A stretch of DNA of 64,000 nt from Humulus lupulus (GCF_963169125.1 NC_084795.1:262193042-262257041); one strand, 5' to 3'. Shown: positions 45,101 to 57,639, counted from the stretch's first letter. Translations and numbers: made by a program. The notes: a model not told the origin generated them from the sequence alone.

Positions 45101-48100
45101 AAGGTAATGATTATAGTTCATTTATCTTGGAAACATGTGTTTTAGTGAATGATAACTCTGTTTGGATTATTGATTTTGGATCTACTAACCATGTTTGTAA
45201 CTCTTTACAACTTCTTGAATCGTGGGAAGAAGTGAACGAAGGCGACTTAAAGCTTAGAGTTGGGAACATAGCGTTCGTTGTGGTCCAAGCTAGAGGAAGA
45301 GCTCGTCTGAAGTTCGGAAATAAATTTGTAATTTTAAAAGATGTATTTTTTATTCCGGATTTTAGTAGAAATTTAATTTCAGTTTCTATGTTGCAATTAG
45401 AACGATTTGTTATGACTTTCACAAGTCTTAATATATCTATTTCTTTCAATGGATCACAATTGTGTATTGCATGTTTGGAAAACAGGTTTTATATTCTGCG
45501 ACCTAACGAACCCCTCGCTCTTAATAATTATTTATTCAAAGTAGCTAATCCTAGGACCAATAAATGTCAAAAGACCGATAATAATAATATGACGTATTTA
45601 TGGCACTTTAGACTAGGTCACATTAGCTATGATAGGATTCAAAGACTTACAAAGGACGGACCTTTGAGGGAACTCACCTTAGGTGAATTACCTCTCTGTG
45701 AATCTTGTCTAGAAGGCAAATTGACCAAGCGTCCATTCTCTGCAAAGGGTGATAGGGCCAAAGAACCACTTGGTCTTGTGCATTAAGATGTTTGTGGACC
45801 TTTGAATGTACAAGCCAGGGGTGGTTTTGAGTATTTCGTCACTTTCATTGACGATTACTCTAGATACTCATGTCTTTACCTAATGCATAGGAAATCAGAA
45901 ACATTTTCAAAGTTTCAGGAATTCCTAGCAATGGCTCAGAACCAATTAGGTAAAACGTTAAAGATCTTGCGATCTGATAGGGGTGGAGAATGTTTGGATA
46001 TGCAGTTCCAAGATCATTTAACTGAACTTGGGATTTTATCACAACTTACTGCCCCAGATACTCCGCAACAAAATGGTGTAGCGAAACGCCGAAACAGAAC
46101 TTTATTGGAAATGGTTAGATGCATTCTTAGTTACTCAACTCTACCAACTTCGTTCTAGGGACATGCAATTGAAACCGCGAATGACATTCTCAATGTCGTG
46201 CCGTCAATATCAATCCTCAAAACACCTTTAGAATGCTGGAATGGTCGTGAACCTAGTTTATGCCATTATAGAATCTGGGGGTGTCCCGCTCACGTCCTGA
46301 GGAAAAAGGAGGGAAAGCTAGAACTGCGAACTGAAGTTTGCATGTTTGTTGGCTATCCTAAAGGTACTCGGGGTGGACAGTCATTCAGAAAAGAAAGTGT
46401 TTACTTCTACAAATGCTACTTTTTTGGAAAATGACTATGTCCAGAACTTTAAACCTCGCAGCAAAGTAGTTTTAGAGGAGATGGTTAAAGAATTGACTCC
46501 AACCAATGTTCCATCGTCATCAACGCAAGTTAATGATGAAATTCCCACTCTTCACGTCCAACCGACGCAAGTCGGTTTAAATGAAGAAACTACCACTGTT
46601 CCTGAGCAAACAGTCATGGAGCCTTGTCGTAGTGGGAGGGTTTCTAGGAACCCAGTTCGCTATGGTTTGGATGGTGAAACCAATATGGTTGTTGGTGACA
46701 CTAGTGATGATGATCCATTGTCTTTCAAACAGGCAATGGCTAGCCCTGAAAAGGAACTATGACTCGAAGCCATGAAACAGGAAATGGAGTCCATGTACTC
46801 AAATTCTGTCTGGGATCTTGTGGAAGCACCTAGTGACTTTAGGGTCATTGGGTGCAAGTGGATCTACAAGAAGAAACGAGGTGTTGATGGAAATATTGAG
46901 ACTTTTAAAGCTCGATTAGTGGCAAAGGGTTATACCCAAAGAGAAGGCATGGACTATGAGGAAACTTTTAGTCCGGTAGCCATGCTCAAATCCATTCGCA
47001 TCCTCCTATCCATAGCAACCGCTCTCGACTATGAGATCTGGAAAATGGACGTCAAGACAACTTTTCTTAATGGAAAGCTTGACGAAGTCATTTTTATGGA
47101 TAAGCCAGAGGGATTTAAAGTATCTGGACAAGAAGGAAAAGTTTGCAAGTTGAATAGGTCCATCTATGGACTAAGCAAGCTTCTCGTTCCTGGAATCTTA
47201 GGTTTGATGAAATAATCAAGACCTATGGCTTTGAAAAAAATATTGATGAGCCCTGTGTTTACCAATTGAAGGCAAATCAAATAGTGGTATTCCTGGTTCT
47301 TTATGTAGATGATATCTTACTCATTGGAAACAATGTTAAGAAATTATCATATGTGAAGAATTGGTTGAGCACTCAATTCCAGATGAATGATTTGGGTGAA
47401 GCAAGTTATGTTCTAGGTATCCAGATCATCAGGGATAGAAAGAACAAACTTTTAGCTCTATCTCAAGCAGCTTACATTGATAAAGTGCTCGAACGTTTCT
47501 CAATGAAAAATTCCAAGAAAGGGCGTCTACCGTCCCGCCATGGAATTCATCTTTCAAAGAAGCAGTCTCCCCAAACTCCTGAAAAGGAAGATGCAATGAG
47601 AAAAGTTCCTTACGCATCTGCAGTTGGAAGTCTAATGTATGCCATGTTGTGTACTAGACCAGATATCTGCTATGCAGTGGGAGTAGTGAGCATGTATCAG
47701 TCAAACCCAGGATCGGAACATTGGATAGCAGTTAAGCATATCCTGAAGTATTTGAGACGGACTAGGGATTATATGTTAGTCTACAAGGGTGGTGTTCTGA
47801 ACCCTGTAGGCTACACCGATTCAGATTTTCAGACTAATGTCGATGACAGAAAGTCTACTTCTGGAATTGTGTTTACTCTTGGGGGTGGAGCTGTGATTTG
47901 GAGAAGCGTAAAGCAGTCTGCAATCTCAGATTCCACCATGGAGGTTGAGTACATAGCCGCGTCAGAAGCAGCTAAGGAAATAGTCTGGCTAAAGAAGTTC
48001 TATTCAGATCTTGGTGTTATTCCATAAATGGATAAACCGCTTGTGTTGTTTTGTGACAATACAGGAGCGATAGCCAACTCGAAAGAACCTCGAAGTCACA

Positions 48101-48282
48101 AGAGGAGTAAGCATATAGAAAGGAAGTATCACATTATTCGAGAATATGTGGCCAGGGGATATGTGAAGGTTATGAAGATTGCAACTGAAGACAATCTTGT
48201 GGATCCGTTTACAAAGACACTACCAGAAGCTACATTTGATAAGCATATCAAGGAAATGGGATTAGTAGAATTAAGGCATTAG
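45101..48282 (+). pseudogene. Copia A pol: protease, integrase, RT, RNase H, with 4 stops and 2 frameshifts
   Basis: Protease: WIIDFGSTNHVCNS, where copia usually has D-S-G-A/C. Pre-integrase: LWHFRLGHISYDRIQRL. Integrase: FVTFIDDYSRYSCLYLM, ILRSDRGGECLD, PQQNGVAKRRNRTLLEM. Reverse transcriptase: RVIGCKWIYKKKRG, KARLVAKGYTQREGMDYEET, VLYVDDILLIGNN (YVDD). RNase H: VGYTDSDFQTNVDDRKSTSG and VLFCDNTGAIANSKEP. Stops are TAA 45784-45786, TAG 46156-46158, TGA 46760-46762 and TAA 48025-48027. Frameshifts are near 46375-46400 and near 47170 (a single base appears lost at CTAAGCAAGC). All domains are recognisable but the polyprotein cannot be made. Confidence 0.9.
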
Positions 48283-48291
48283 TTTCAATTA

Positions 48292-50153
48292 GTGCAAGTG
48301 GGAGTTTTTTGGGGTTTTATGCCCTAATTAAAATCCAAATTCTTTGTAATCTCATTTTATTATCAATAAAAGAATAGAAATCATTTTTTGACTTGGTCAA
48401 TCACTTTGCTCACATGTTTTATTTTCATGATTATTTGTTTAATATAAACTTCTATTAAATCCCGAGCATATAGCTAATCTTATTTATAGTGACGTAATCA
48501 CAGTGGAATATAAATATAATTATATGTTCAAAATAAGTTAGTCCTAAGATTAGTCAGTGCACATGATTTACACTGACTTGCCAATCTACGATATGATCTA
48601 CTTACACATTACAGTGTTATGTTCTTTCCAGAACATTAGCAAAGTAGATAAGATCAGATGTATTTATTACATCGGACAGGACCGATATTGACAGTTGATA
48701 AGATAAGTAAACATACCGTTATTATCTATTCTAGTCATATCATATAGTTGACCATAAGTCAATTCAATCTCAATTCTAAGTGGTTAGTATTCTAATTGAT
48801 TGTATTATTTGAGTTCTTTGACTTGTTCATTACCAGCTTACCCTACGGACTAGCCCATACTTACATCTTGGGAACTCAGTAGTATAATTGAGTGGGAGTG
48901 TTAATCATAGATATGAACATCTATAGCTTTTAATGAAGTAAAATGATGGTTTTCTTTTAGTTTGGTTCAAGGTGCTAAATAATAGAAATCTCATTTCAAT
49001 AATTAATATTAGTTAACTGAAATATCATTTACAAGGAACTAAGTGTTTTAATGATAAAATACAATAAGGGGTAAAACGGTATTTTAGTCCTATCTCATTG
49101 TAGACCGTCTATAGAGGATTGAGTGAAAATTATGGTTGTAACAATGGATAATTAATAGCGTATCTATATTTGTTATAGAGCGTTCTATGAATTCAAGAGT
49201 GCAATTATGAGTCTATAGTGGAGTCACGAGGAATTAATAAGTTAGTAAATTTATTTGTTAGATTTATGATAACTTATTGGAGCTTGATTTCATAGGCCCA
49301 TGATCCCCATTGTACCTTGGATAAAATCATCTAGATAGTCTCAATTAATTGATTTAATTATCAATTAGAATTATCAAAGTTGACCAGGTCAATTTTGGAT
49401 AGTTTCACAGAGTTGTGTAATTTTGAGAAGAAAAGAGAAATTATGGCAGATTTATTAATTAAGATAAATTGGTATCTAAATTAATAAATAACTTTAAATC
49501 AATTTTCAAATTATAAATAATTAATTTGATAAAGGATTTAAATAATTATTTAATTAATTAAATCAATAAAAAATAATACATGCCTTGATTTTAAGTCCAA
49601 TTGACTTATAATCAAATGAGAAATTTCACGGGCCTATAGCCCATGATAATTTCGACCTAAGGCTTCAAAATGGCTGTTATTTTATTGATTTTTTAATTAA
49701 ATTAAATGGCCTAATTGAGTCTATAAAAAAAGTGCTTAGAGAGAAGTCAAAACATAAGTCACACGTCAGATTTTCTGATAGTTTTAGATTCTCTCTAAAC
49801 ACAAGTCCTCTTTTAAGCCTCTTTGTTATTTTCTCTTCTTCTCTCTATATCTATCTCGTGTGTTGAGAATTGCCCATACTAGTCTAGGTGGTTCTAAGGA
49901 TACATTGGAAGATTGCGAAGAAAATAGAAGAACGATTCAATTTCTTGATAATACTCTGCGATAGAGAGGATACAAGAGTTAGAGAAACTGAAGGAATGAC
50001 TCTTTAATTCCGCTGTGTATACTGTAAGTATTCTATTCTTTGTTTCTCTTTGAATTCAATTTTAGAAATATGTTTTAGGCTATCTCGTATTAATTTATTT
50101 AATATTAGATATATATGAAAATAAATAAAGATCATGTATAAGCTAATCCAACA
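48292..50153 (+). repeat. Polypurine tract and 3' LTR of copia element A
   Basis: The tract AGTGCAAGTGGGAG (48292-48305) follows the pol stop. The LTR begins close to 48306 with a TTTTTTGGGG version of the usual TGTTGGGG-type start and continues GGTTTTATGCCCTAATTAAA. It ends CCAACA at 50153. 48444-50153 matches the 5' LTR. Its last 571 bases are repeated at 50350-50920. Confidence 0.82.
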
Positions 50154-51116
50154 CTAAAGCCCATGATAATTTTGACCTAATGGATGATATTATATATTAT
50201 TTTATTGATTTTTTTAATTAAAATAAATGACCTAATTGAGACTATAAAATGAATGCTAAGTGAGAGTTGAAATATGATTTTTGAAAGACGATCTGTTAGA
50301 TGATCAGAAGATCTATTCTTGATGATTTTTGATGCTCTAGGTTTACAGGCCTTGATTTTAAGTCCAATGGGCTTATAATCAAATGAGAAATTTCACGGGC
50401 CTATAGCCCATGATAATTTCGACCTAAGGCTTCAAAATGACTGTTATTTTATTGATTTTTTAATTAAATTAAATTGCCTAATTGAGTCTATAAAAAGGGT
50501 GCTTAGAGAGAAGTCAAAACATAAGTCACAAGTCAGATTTTCTGATAGTTTTAGATTCTCTCTAAACACAAATCCTTTTCTAAGTCTCTTTGTTATTTTC
50601 TCTTCTTCTCTCTATATCTATCTCATGTGTTGAGAATTGCACATACTAGTCTAGGTGATTCTAATGATACATTGGAAGATTGTGAAGAAAATAGAAGAAC
50701 GATTCAGTTTCTTGATAATACTCTGCAACAGAGAGGATACAAGAGTTAGAGAAACTAAAGGAAAGACTCTTTAATTCCGCTGCGTATACTGTAAGTATTA
50801 TATTCTTTGTTTCTCTTTGAATTCAATTTTAGAAACATGTTTTAGGCTATCTCGTATGAATTTGTTTAATATTAGATATACATGAAAATAAATAAAGATC
50901 ATGTATAAGCTAATCCAACACTAAAGCCCATGATAATTTTGACCTAATGGATGATATTATATATTATTTTATTGATTTTTTTTAATTAAAATAAATGACA
51001 TAATTGAGACTATAAAAGAAATGCTAAGTGAGAGTTGAAATATGATTTTTGAAAGACGATCTGTTAGATGATCAGAAGATCTATTCTTGATGCTCTAGGT
51101 TTTTAGACTCTCTCTG
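49583..51116 (+). repeat. 767-bp direct tandem duplication of LTR end plus flank
   Basis: CCTTGATTTTAAGTCCAAT begins both copies, at 49583 and 50350, and the LTR end ATCCAACA is at 50153 and 50920, an offset of 767 in both cases. Each copy contains the LTR tail and about 196 bases of flank starting CTAAAGCCCATGATAATTTTG. That flank itself resembles part of the LTR (CTATAGCCCATGATAATTTCG), so it is LTR-derived. The second copy lacks about 13 bases near its end. Confidence 0.85.
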
Positions 51117-51251
51117 AAGCATAAGTTATTTTCTAAGCCTCAATATGCTCTTATATTATTCATAAGAAGCCTCAAACTTCATAACCCTAACTTATATCAT
51201 GCAATAAAACTTATTCTTTTCCAAGCTATGAGCATATATCACAGAACCAGT

Positions 51252-51387
51252 CCTTATATCATCATTAATTCTTCCATAACATGTTTATAACATTAAAACA
51301 TATTCATAAAATACCCTAACCTTATATCATCATCAATTCTTCCATAACATGTTTATAACATTAAAACATATTCATAAAATACCCTAA
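51252..51387 (+). repeat. 68-bp tandem repeat, 2 copies
   Basis: CCTTATATCATCATTAATTC begins at 51252. A near-identical unit begins at 51320 (one base differs in the first 20). Both end with ATAAAATACCCTAA. No coding role is apparent. Confidence 0.85.
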
Positions 51388-51994
51388 CAAGAAATTTTAA
51401 CACTTAACTCATAACATCTACCCTTAAACCCCATGAATAATTATAAACATGACCTATATTGTAAAAAGTAATAAAATCTTATCTTCAAGTTGATTCTTAG
51501 TTATCCAACCTTCTAGACCTCAATCTCAAAGATAATCATTGCTTTGATTGATACATAGATTTAACCTAATTTTATTTTAGTTGCAACCCTCTCATAATTA
51601 GGACCAAATCCTTTTTACGGTGATGTTGCAAGCTTTAAATGAGGACTTCGAAATTATACACGTTTTTTTTTAAGTTATGCTTGTTCTACGAGGGTCGGTG
51701 TAATTTGGGGAGCCCATCAAGACTAGTAGTCGAGTATTTCTGCTCAATACTATAGTGGAAGAAAAGCTCATCTTGGAAGACCCAAAATTACAGAGCTTGA
51801 CATTGGGATTATAAAGGACATTGGAAGCTTTTGATGTCACCGTGAACGATTGACAAGTTGATTTTGCACTTGTTGATACGTAGTTATATACGTGTGTCTA
51901 TTTATATATATTATTTATGTACTATATAGTTGTGTAAACTAAAAACAAAAGGCCACTAGTAGTGGACTTCGTGTTGATATACATGCAAGAGAGA
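51388..51994. other. Unassigned stretch, possibly degenerate exon-like sequence
   Basis: No intact ORF is found. 51700-51870 has more balanced base composition than its surroundings and can be read with few stops (for example a segment ending KITELDIGIIKDIG), but I do not recognise a family. The third copia element is inserted at 51995. Confidence 0.3.
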
Positions 51995-52470
51995 TGTTAG
52001 AATATTATTTATTTGGTATATAAAATCAACTAATTGATTTAATATATTAAAGTCAATATTTAATTTATTGACAAAATATTCTAATTAATGGTCAACATTG
52101 TTTGTTACCTGATTTTGTTGTTACCCGATTTTTCATATCCCAACTGATTGAGGAAATATCTCAATCTGTGGCAGAGACTCTGATGGTAGGTCTCACTCTA
52201 TAAATATAGAGTACCGGTCCCCAAGCTCGCTGCTCATTCTGACTTTCAGTAACTCCATCTAAAAGAGTTAGTGAGAGCTTGGAAGCCCGTGTACTCGTTC
52301 TAACTTCTGTTCCTTTTCTTTTGTAGATCTAAAGCTAGATTGAGGTTATCAATAGCAATGGCTGGAGGTATACAATATTCGATTCTTTTTGTATATGTTC
52401 ATTCTATATATTAATTCCGCCTACATGTATATAAGATTGTTCATATGCCCACTTTCATATTAATCTAACA
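51995..52470 (+). repeat. 5' LTR of copia B
   Basis: It starts TGTTAGAATATTA and ends TTAATCTAACA. A TCTATAAATATAGAG promoter element is at about 52198-52212. It is nearly identical to 55576-56051. Confidence 0.93.
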
Positions 52471-52471
52471 T

Positions 52472-52484
52472 TTGGTATCAGAGC
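52472..52484 (+). other. Primer-binding site of copia B
   Basis: TTGGTATCAGAGC follows the LTR. It contains TGGTATCAGAGC, the standard plant copia primer site complementary to the initiator methionine tRNA 3' end. Confidence 0.92.
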
Positions 52485-55266
52485 TTGGGACATATCTCTA
52501 TTGATAGAATTAGAAGGTTAGTAAATGATGGGGTACTCAATACCTTAGATTTTACTGATTTTGATACTTGTGTGGATTGCATTAAGGGAAAGCATACCTC
52601 CAAGTCTAAGAAAAGTGGTGTCCATAGGAGTTCTGACCTATTAGAAATCATACATACTGATATATGTAGTCCAGACATGGACTCATATGGTCAGAAATAC
52701 TTCATCTCTTTCATAAATGATTACTTACGCTACATGTATATCTACTTACTTCATAACAAAAGCGAAGCGTTAGATGTCTTTAAGATATTTAAAGCTAAAG
52801 TAGAGAAACAATGCAACAAGCAAATTAAGATAGTGAGATCAGATAGAGGTGGAGAATATTATGGTAGATACACTGAAGATGGACAAGCACCTGGTCCTTT
52901 TGCAAAGTTTCTTCAAGAAAATGGGATTGTTGCCCAATGTACCATGCCCGGTACACCCGACCAAAATGGTGTTGCAGAAAGGAGAAACCGAACATTGATG
53001 GACATGGTGCGAAGTATGCTTAGCAGCAACCCTAAACTTCCTAAATCCTTGTGGACTGAAGCTCTAAAGACATCCGTGTATATATTAAATCAAGTTCCAA
53101 CCAAGGCAGTCTCCAAAACTCCTCTTGAATTATGGAAAGGTTGGAAACCGAGTTTGCAACATGTACGCATTTGGGGATGCCCATCTGAAGTTAGGGTATA
53201 CAATCCACAAGAAAAGAAACTGGACCCAAGGACCATAAGTGGATACTTTATTGGTTACACTGAAAGGTCTAAAGGTTACAATTTTTATTGTCCATCTCAT
53301 AGCACTAGGATTGTGGAATCAAGGAATGCAAAATTTCTTGAAAATGCCTTGATTAGTAGGAGTGATCAATCCAAGGACTTAGGTTCTGAGAAAGATCCTT
53401 CAGAACCCTCCTCCTCAAGAGCAAGATTGATTGTGGTCGATAACACCCCTGCAGTCCAAATGGATGTTGAACCACCACAGCCAATTGTTGAAGATCCACA
53501 AGTCAATGATGAAGTTCAAATGGATCAAGTTGTCAAGAGTTTCATATAATTGTTGAACAACAAGCTGAACCACCGGCTCCTCAAGAGCCTGCTGGTGTAG
53601 TCTTAAGAAGATCCACTAGGACAATAAAATCGACGATACCTAGTGACTACATTGTGTATTTGCAAGAATCTGACTACAATATTGGAGCCGAAAATGATCT
53701 AGAAACGTTTTCACAAGCTATGAATAGCAAAGAATCGGAACTGTGGTACATGCCATCAATGAAGAAATGAATTCTATGAAAAGCAACGGAGTCTGGGATC
53801 TTGTTGAGTTGCCTAATGGGGCGAGGGCTATTGGGTGTAAATGGGTCTTCAAAACAAAGAAAGACTCATTAGGCAACATTGAGAGACACAAAGCGAGACT
53901 CGTTGTTAAGGGATTCACTCAAAAAGAAGGAATTGACTACACGGAGACCTTTTCTCCGGTATCTAAAAAAGATTCCCTCAGAGTTATCCTGGCATTAGTT
54001 GCTCATTTCGATTTAGAGCTACAGCAGATGGATGTGAAAACTGCCTTCCTAAATGGTGACCTAGAGGAGGAGGTATACATGAAACAACCAGAAGGATTCT
54101 CCTCTAGTGATGGTGAGCATTTGGTGTGCAAACTTAAGAAGTCCATCTATGGTTTAAAACAAGCGTCCCGCCAATGGTATTTAAAATTCCATGATGTCAT
54201 CTCTTCTTTTGGATTTGAAGAGAATGTCATGGATCAATGTATATACCAGAAGGTTAGTGGGAGTAAGATTTGATTTCTTGTTTTATATGTGGATGATATT
54301 CTTCTTGCAACCAATGATAAGGGCATGCTACATGAGGTGAATCAATTTCTCTCAAAGAACTTTGAGATGAAGGATATGGGTGATGCGTCTTATGTCATTG
54401 GCATTAAGATCCATCGAGATAGATTCAAAGGTATCTTAGGTCTATCTCAAGAAACCTACATTAACAAAATTTTAGAGAGATTTCGGATGAAAGATTGTTC
54501 ACCAAGTGTTGCTCCTATCGTTAAGGGTGATAAATTAAATTTGAGCCAGTGTCCAAAGAATGATTTTGAAAAGGAAGAAATGAAGAACATCCCATATGCT
54601 TCTGCTGTTGGAAGCTTGATGTATGCTCAGGTGTGCACACGACCCGACATTGCCTTTGCTGTCGGAATGCTAGGAAGATTTCAGAGTAATTCGGGATTAG
54701 ACCACTGGAAAGCTGCAAAGAAAGTTATGAGGTATCTTCAGGGTACTAAGGATTACAAACTCATGTTTAGATGAACTGACAACCTAGAAGTAGTTGGCTA
54801 CTCAGATTCAGACTTTGCTGGTTGTACTGATTCACGTAAATCAACTTCTGGTTATGTGTTTATGTTTGCCGATGGAGCTATATCATGGAGGAGTAACAAA
54901 CAGACCTTGACTGCTACTTCTACTATGGAAGCCGAGTTCGTTTCGTGTTTTGAGGCTACATCTCATGGTGTATGGCTAAAGAGTTTCATTTCAGGCCTTA
55001 GAGTTGTAGATTCTATATCTGGGCCATTGAGAATGTTCTGCGACAATTCAGCTGCTGTATTCATGGCTAAGAACAACAAGAGTGGTAGTCGAAGCAAGCA
55101 TATCGACATCAAGTACTTAGCTGTGAGAGAACGTGTTAAAGAAAATAAAGTGGTCATTCAACACATTAGCACTGAATTGATGATTGCTGATCCTATGACG
55201 AAAGGCTTGCCACCTCATAAATTCAAGGATCATGTAGTGAACATGGGACTTGGTTCCCTTTTGTAA
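52485..55266 (+). pseudogene. Copia B pol: pre-integrase, integrase, RT, RNase H; gag and protease deleted
   Basis: The frame opens at TTG 52485 in the pre-integrase motif LGHISIDRIRRLV, with no ATG. Integrase: FISFINDYLRYMYIYLL, IVRSDRGGEYYG, GTPDQNGVAERRNRTLMDM, with DDE residues present. RT: RAIGCKWVFKTKKDS, KARLVVKGFTQKEGIDYTET, YVDDILLATND (YVDD; the domain is cut by a TGA at 54271-54273 just before). RNase H: VGYSDSDFAGCTDSRKSTSG and MFCDNSAAVFMAKNNKSGSR. Frame changes are near 53541 and near 53745; TGA stops are at 54271-54273 and 54772-54774. The last frame ends TAA 55264-55266. Compared with copia A it is far better preserved. Confidence 0.93.
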
Positions 55267-55575
55267 ATTTATTGTACAAACTGAAGTTATTATCAATGAA
55301 ACTCTTATTTTGATGTTTTCTCATATTTATGCGCATCTTAATTTTATTTGAGAAAATTTTACCTTCATAGGACCTGAATAAACATAAGGTTTATTCGTTT
55401 AAGTACATAACCACATAAATTACATTGTTGTGTAATAAATACATTGTAATACATGGAAGATAATACTCATCATAAAAAGAGGACCTATCGCCATGATTCA
55501 TGTGTTTATTATCTAACAGGGATGATCGTCGGGCTTAAGTAATACATTAATTTAAATGCTGACCAAGTGGGAGAA
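55267..55575 (+). other. Copia B 3' untranslated region and polypurine tract
   Basis: Non-coding sequence after pol ends with AAGTGGGAGAA (55565-55575), the polypurine tract immediately before the 3' LTR. Confidence 0.8.
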
Positions 55576-56051
55576 TGTTAGAATATTATTTATTTGGTAT
55601 ATAAAATCAACTAATTGATTTAATATATTAAAGTCAATATTTAATTTATTGACAAAATATTCTAATTAATGGTCAACATTGTTTGTTACTTGATTTTGTT
55701 GTTACCCGATTTTTCATATCCCAACTGATTGAGGAAATATCTCAATCTGTGACAGAGACTCTGATGGTAGGTCTCACTCTATAAATATAGAGTACCGGTC
55801 CCCAAGCTCGCTGCTCATTCTGACTTTCAGTAACTCCATCTAAAAGAGTTAGTGAGAGCTTGGAAGCCCGTGTACTCGTTCTAACTTCTGTTCCTTTTCT
55901 TTTGTAGATCTAAAGCTAGATCGATGTTATCAATAGCAATGGCTGGAGATATACAATATTTGATTCTTTTTGTATATGTTCATTCTATATATTAATTCCG
56001 CCTACATGTATATAAGATTGTTCATATGCCCACTTTCATATTAATCTAACA
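55576..56051 (+). repeat. 3' LTR of copia B
   Basis: It is the partner of 51995-52470, with about six substitutions (for example CTTGATT against CCTGATT near 55688, GTGACAG against GTGGCAG near 55751). AGATA follows as the right target duplication. Confidence 0.93.
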
Positions 56052-56490
56052 AGATATGGGTTGCTTTTTGACTTGGGAAGTGTAAGGTGGGACTTGATGG
56101 GAGGCATCATGTTTGAAGTTTATTTTTAATAATATAAAATTTAATTATATTAATTTTGACACATTTTTGAGTTTAATTAAACTATATTTGTTTTAAGAAA
56201 ATTGATCTCCCGCGTACTGGACAAAATACAACTAAAAAAAGAGATCCAACTATTTTCTTTATCTGTGTATATACGGGTTTATATATATAATGTGGTTGTC
56301 GTCCATACTTCATACTTGTCCTAAAATCCATGTGCCTCTAAACTAAAATCACATACTATACCACGATTAATATAAATATTAAGAATTAACCATACTTTGT
56401 TTTGTTATCAATACATTAAACATAATAAAAACAGTAGGCTAAGATGATAGTTTTGATTAAAATTATCGCGACAAACCACTTGCTAATATA
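56052..56490. other. Intergenic DNA, no gene
   Basis: This is the right flank of copia B up to the second Helitron. It is AT-rich and I see nothing coding. Confidence 0.45.
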
Positions 56491-57216
56491 TCTTTTCTAT
56501 AAAATAAGTGTTTAGATAACGAATTTTTTTAATTTTAATAGTTTTTTATATTTTTAATATTAATTTTTACAGAATATTCTTATATTTAACAGAATATTAT
56601 TATATTTAATATTAGTTTGTAAACAGTTAAACTTAAATTAAATAAAATAAATAATTAAATAAAATAAATAATTAAAAAAATATATATTTTAGATATTTTA
56701 TAATTATTTAAAAATAATTAAATAAATCAAAATATGATATTTTTGAAATATTTTACAATGATAATTATTTAAAAATAATAAATAATTAAACAAATTAAAA
56801 TATGATATTTTTGAGATATTTTACCATAATAATTATTTAAAAATAATAAAATTATACGTTTTATAACTTAAATAAAATTTAATTAAACTTAAATTCATTT
56901 ATTAGAATAATATCATATTAAACATATAATATAATTTACTATCAATTAATAACAAATTGTTTTTTTTAAAACTAGCAATAAACTTAAATTTAAAATTCAC
57001 GTATAATATTTAATATTATATTTAACATATAATATATATCTCTTATCACTCTCAAATTTAAAAACTAGAACAAACATAAACTTAAACAAAAATAAATAAA
57101 TTATTTAATTAAAATATGATATTTATTTAAAATTTATATGACATTAATATAAATAATTAATAAATTCTACAAATAAAACTAAACAAACGTGAATATTATA
57201 CGCTACTTGCATCTAG
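56491..57216 (+). mobile_element. Second non-autonomous Helitron copy (726 bp)
   Basis: It begins TCTTTTCTATAAAATAAGTG after A, and ends CTAG (57213-57216) before T. Blocks shared with 13475-15590 include GATAACGAATTTTTTT, ATATTCTTATATTTAAC, ATAACTTAAATAAAATTTAA and CACGTATAATATT. The 3' hairpin seen in the first copy is decayed here (ACGTG...TACGC). It has no inserted LTR and no ORF. Confidence 0.7.
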
Positions 57217-57253
57217 TATATATATATATAGCTTACTATTAATAATTTAAAGA

Positions 57254-57610
57254 GTTTATAACTTTTTGGACCTTGTGTTTTGTCTACCTGTTTGGACTCT
57301 GTGTTTTGACAAATTATTTTTTGGACCCTATATTTTGTAAAATTGTTAAAATAGAACCCTAAACCCGATTTTGGTCAATGTTTTCTCAACTAAAATCACA
57401 AATAATTTACCAAACTAACAATTCAGAACAAAAATAAAATCATTATGCTTAAAAACTGTGTTGTTATATTCAATTTTTTCTTCATCAAAATTGAGTTTAG
57501 GGTTCTATTTTAACCATTTTACAAAATATATGGTCCAAAAAGTAATATATCAAAACATAGGGTCCAAACAGGTAATAAGACAAAACACAAAGTTCAAAAA
57601 AATATAAACC
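57254..57610. mobile_element. Foldback MITE
   Basis: The left arm reads GGACCTTGTGTTTTGTC, CTGTTTGGACTCTGTGTTTTG, TTTTGGACCCTATATTTTG and AAAATAGAACCCTAAA. The right arm, in reverse complement, gives the same phrases in the same order with minor changes (57480-57610). The spacer is about 80 bases of AT-rich DNA. Transcripts would form a hairpin of about 125-130 bp. The element at 5980-6330 looks related. Confidence 0.78.
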
Positions 57611-57639
57611 CATTTAAAATACTATTAACAATGTCTACA

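Larger units (their letters stand above)
51995..56051 (+). mobile_element. Copia element B, young but deleted, 4.06 kb
   Basis: Two 476-bp LTRs (51995-52470 and 55576-56051), starting TGTTAG and ending TCTAACA, differ at only about six positions by eye. Flanks are AGAGA and AGATA, a 5-bp duplication with one mismatch. The primer-binding site is intact. Gag and protease are missing, because the primer site runs directly into the pre-integrase region. Integrase, RT and RNase H remain, with two frame changes and two stops. Confidence 0.93.
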
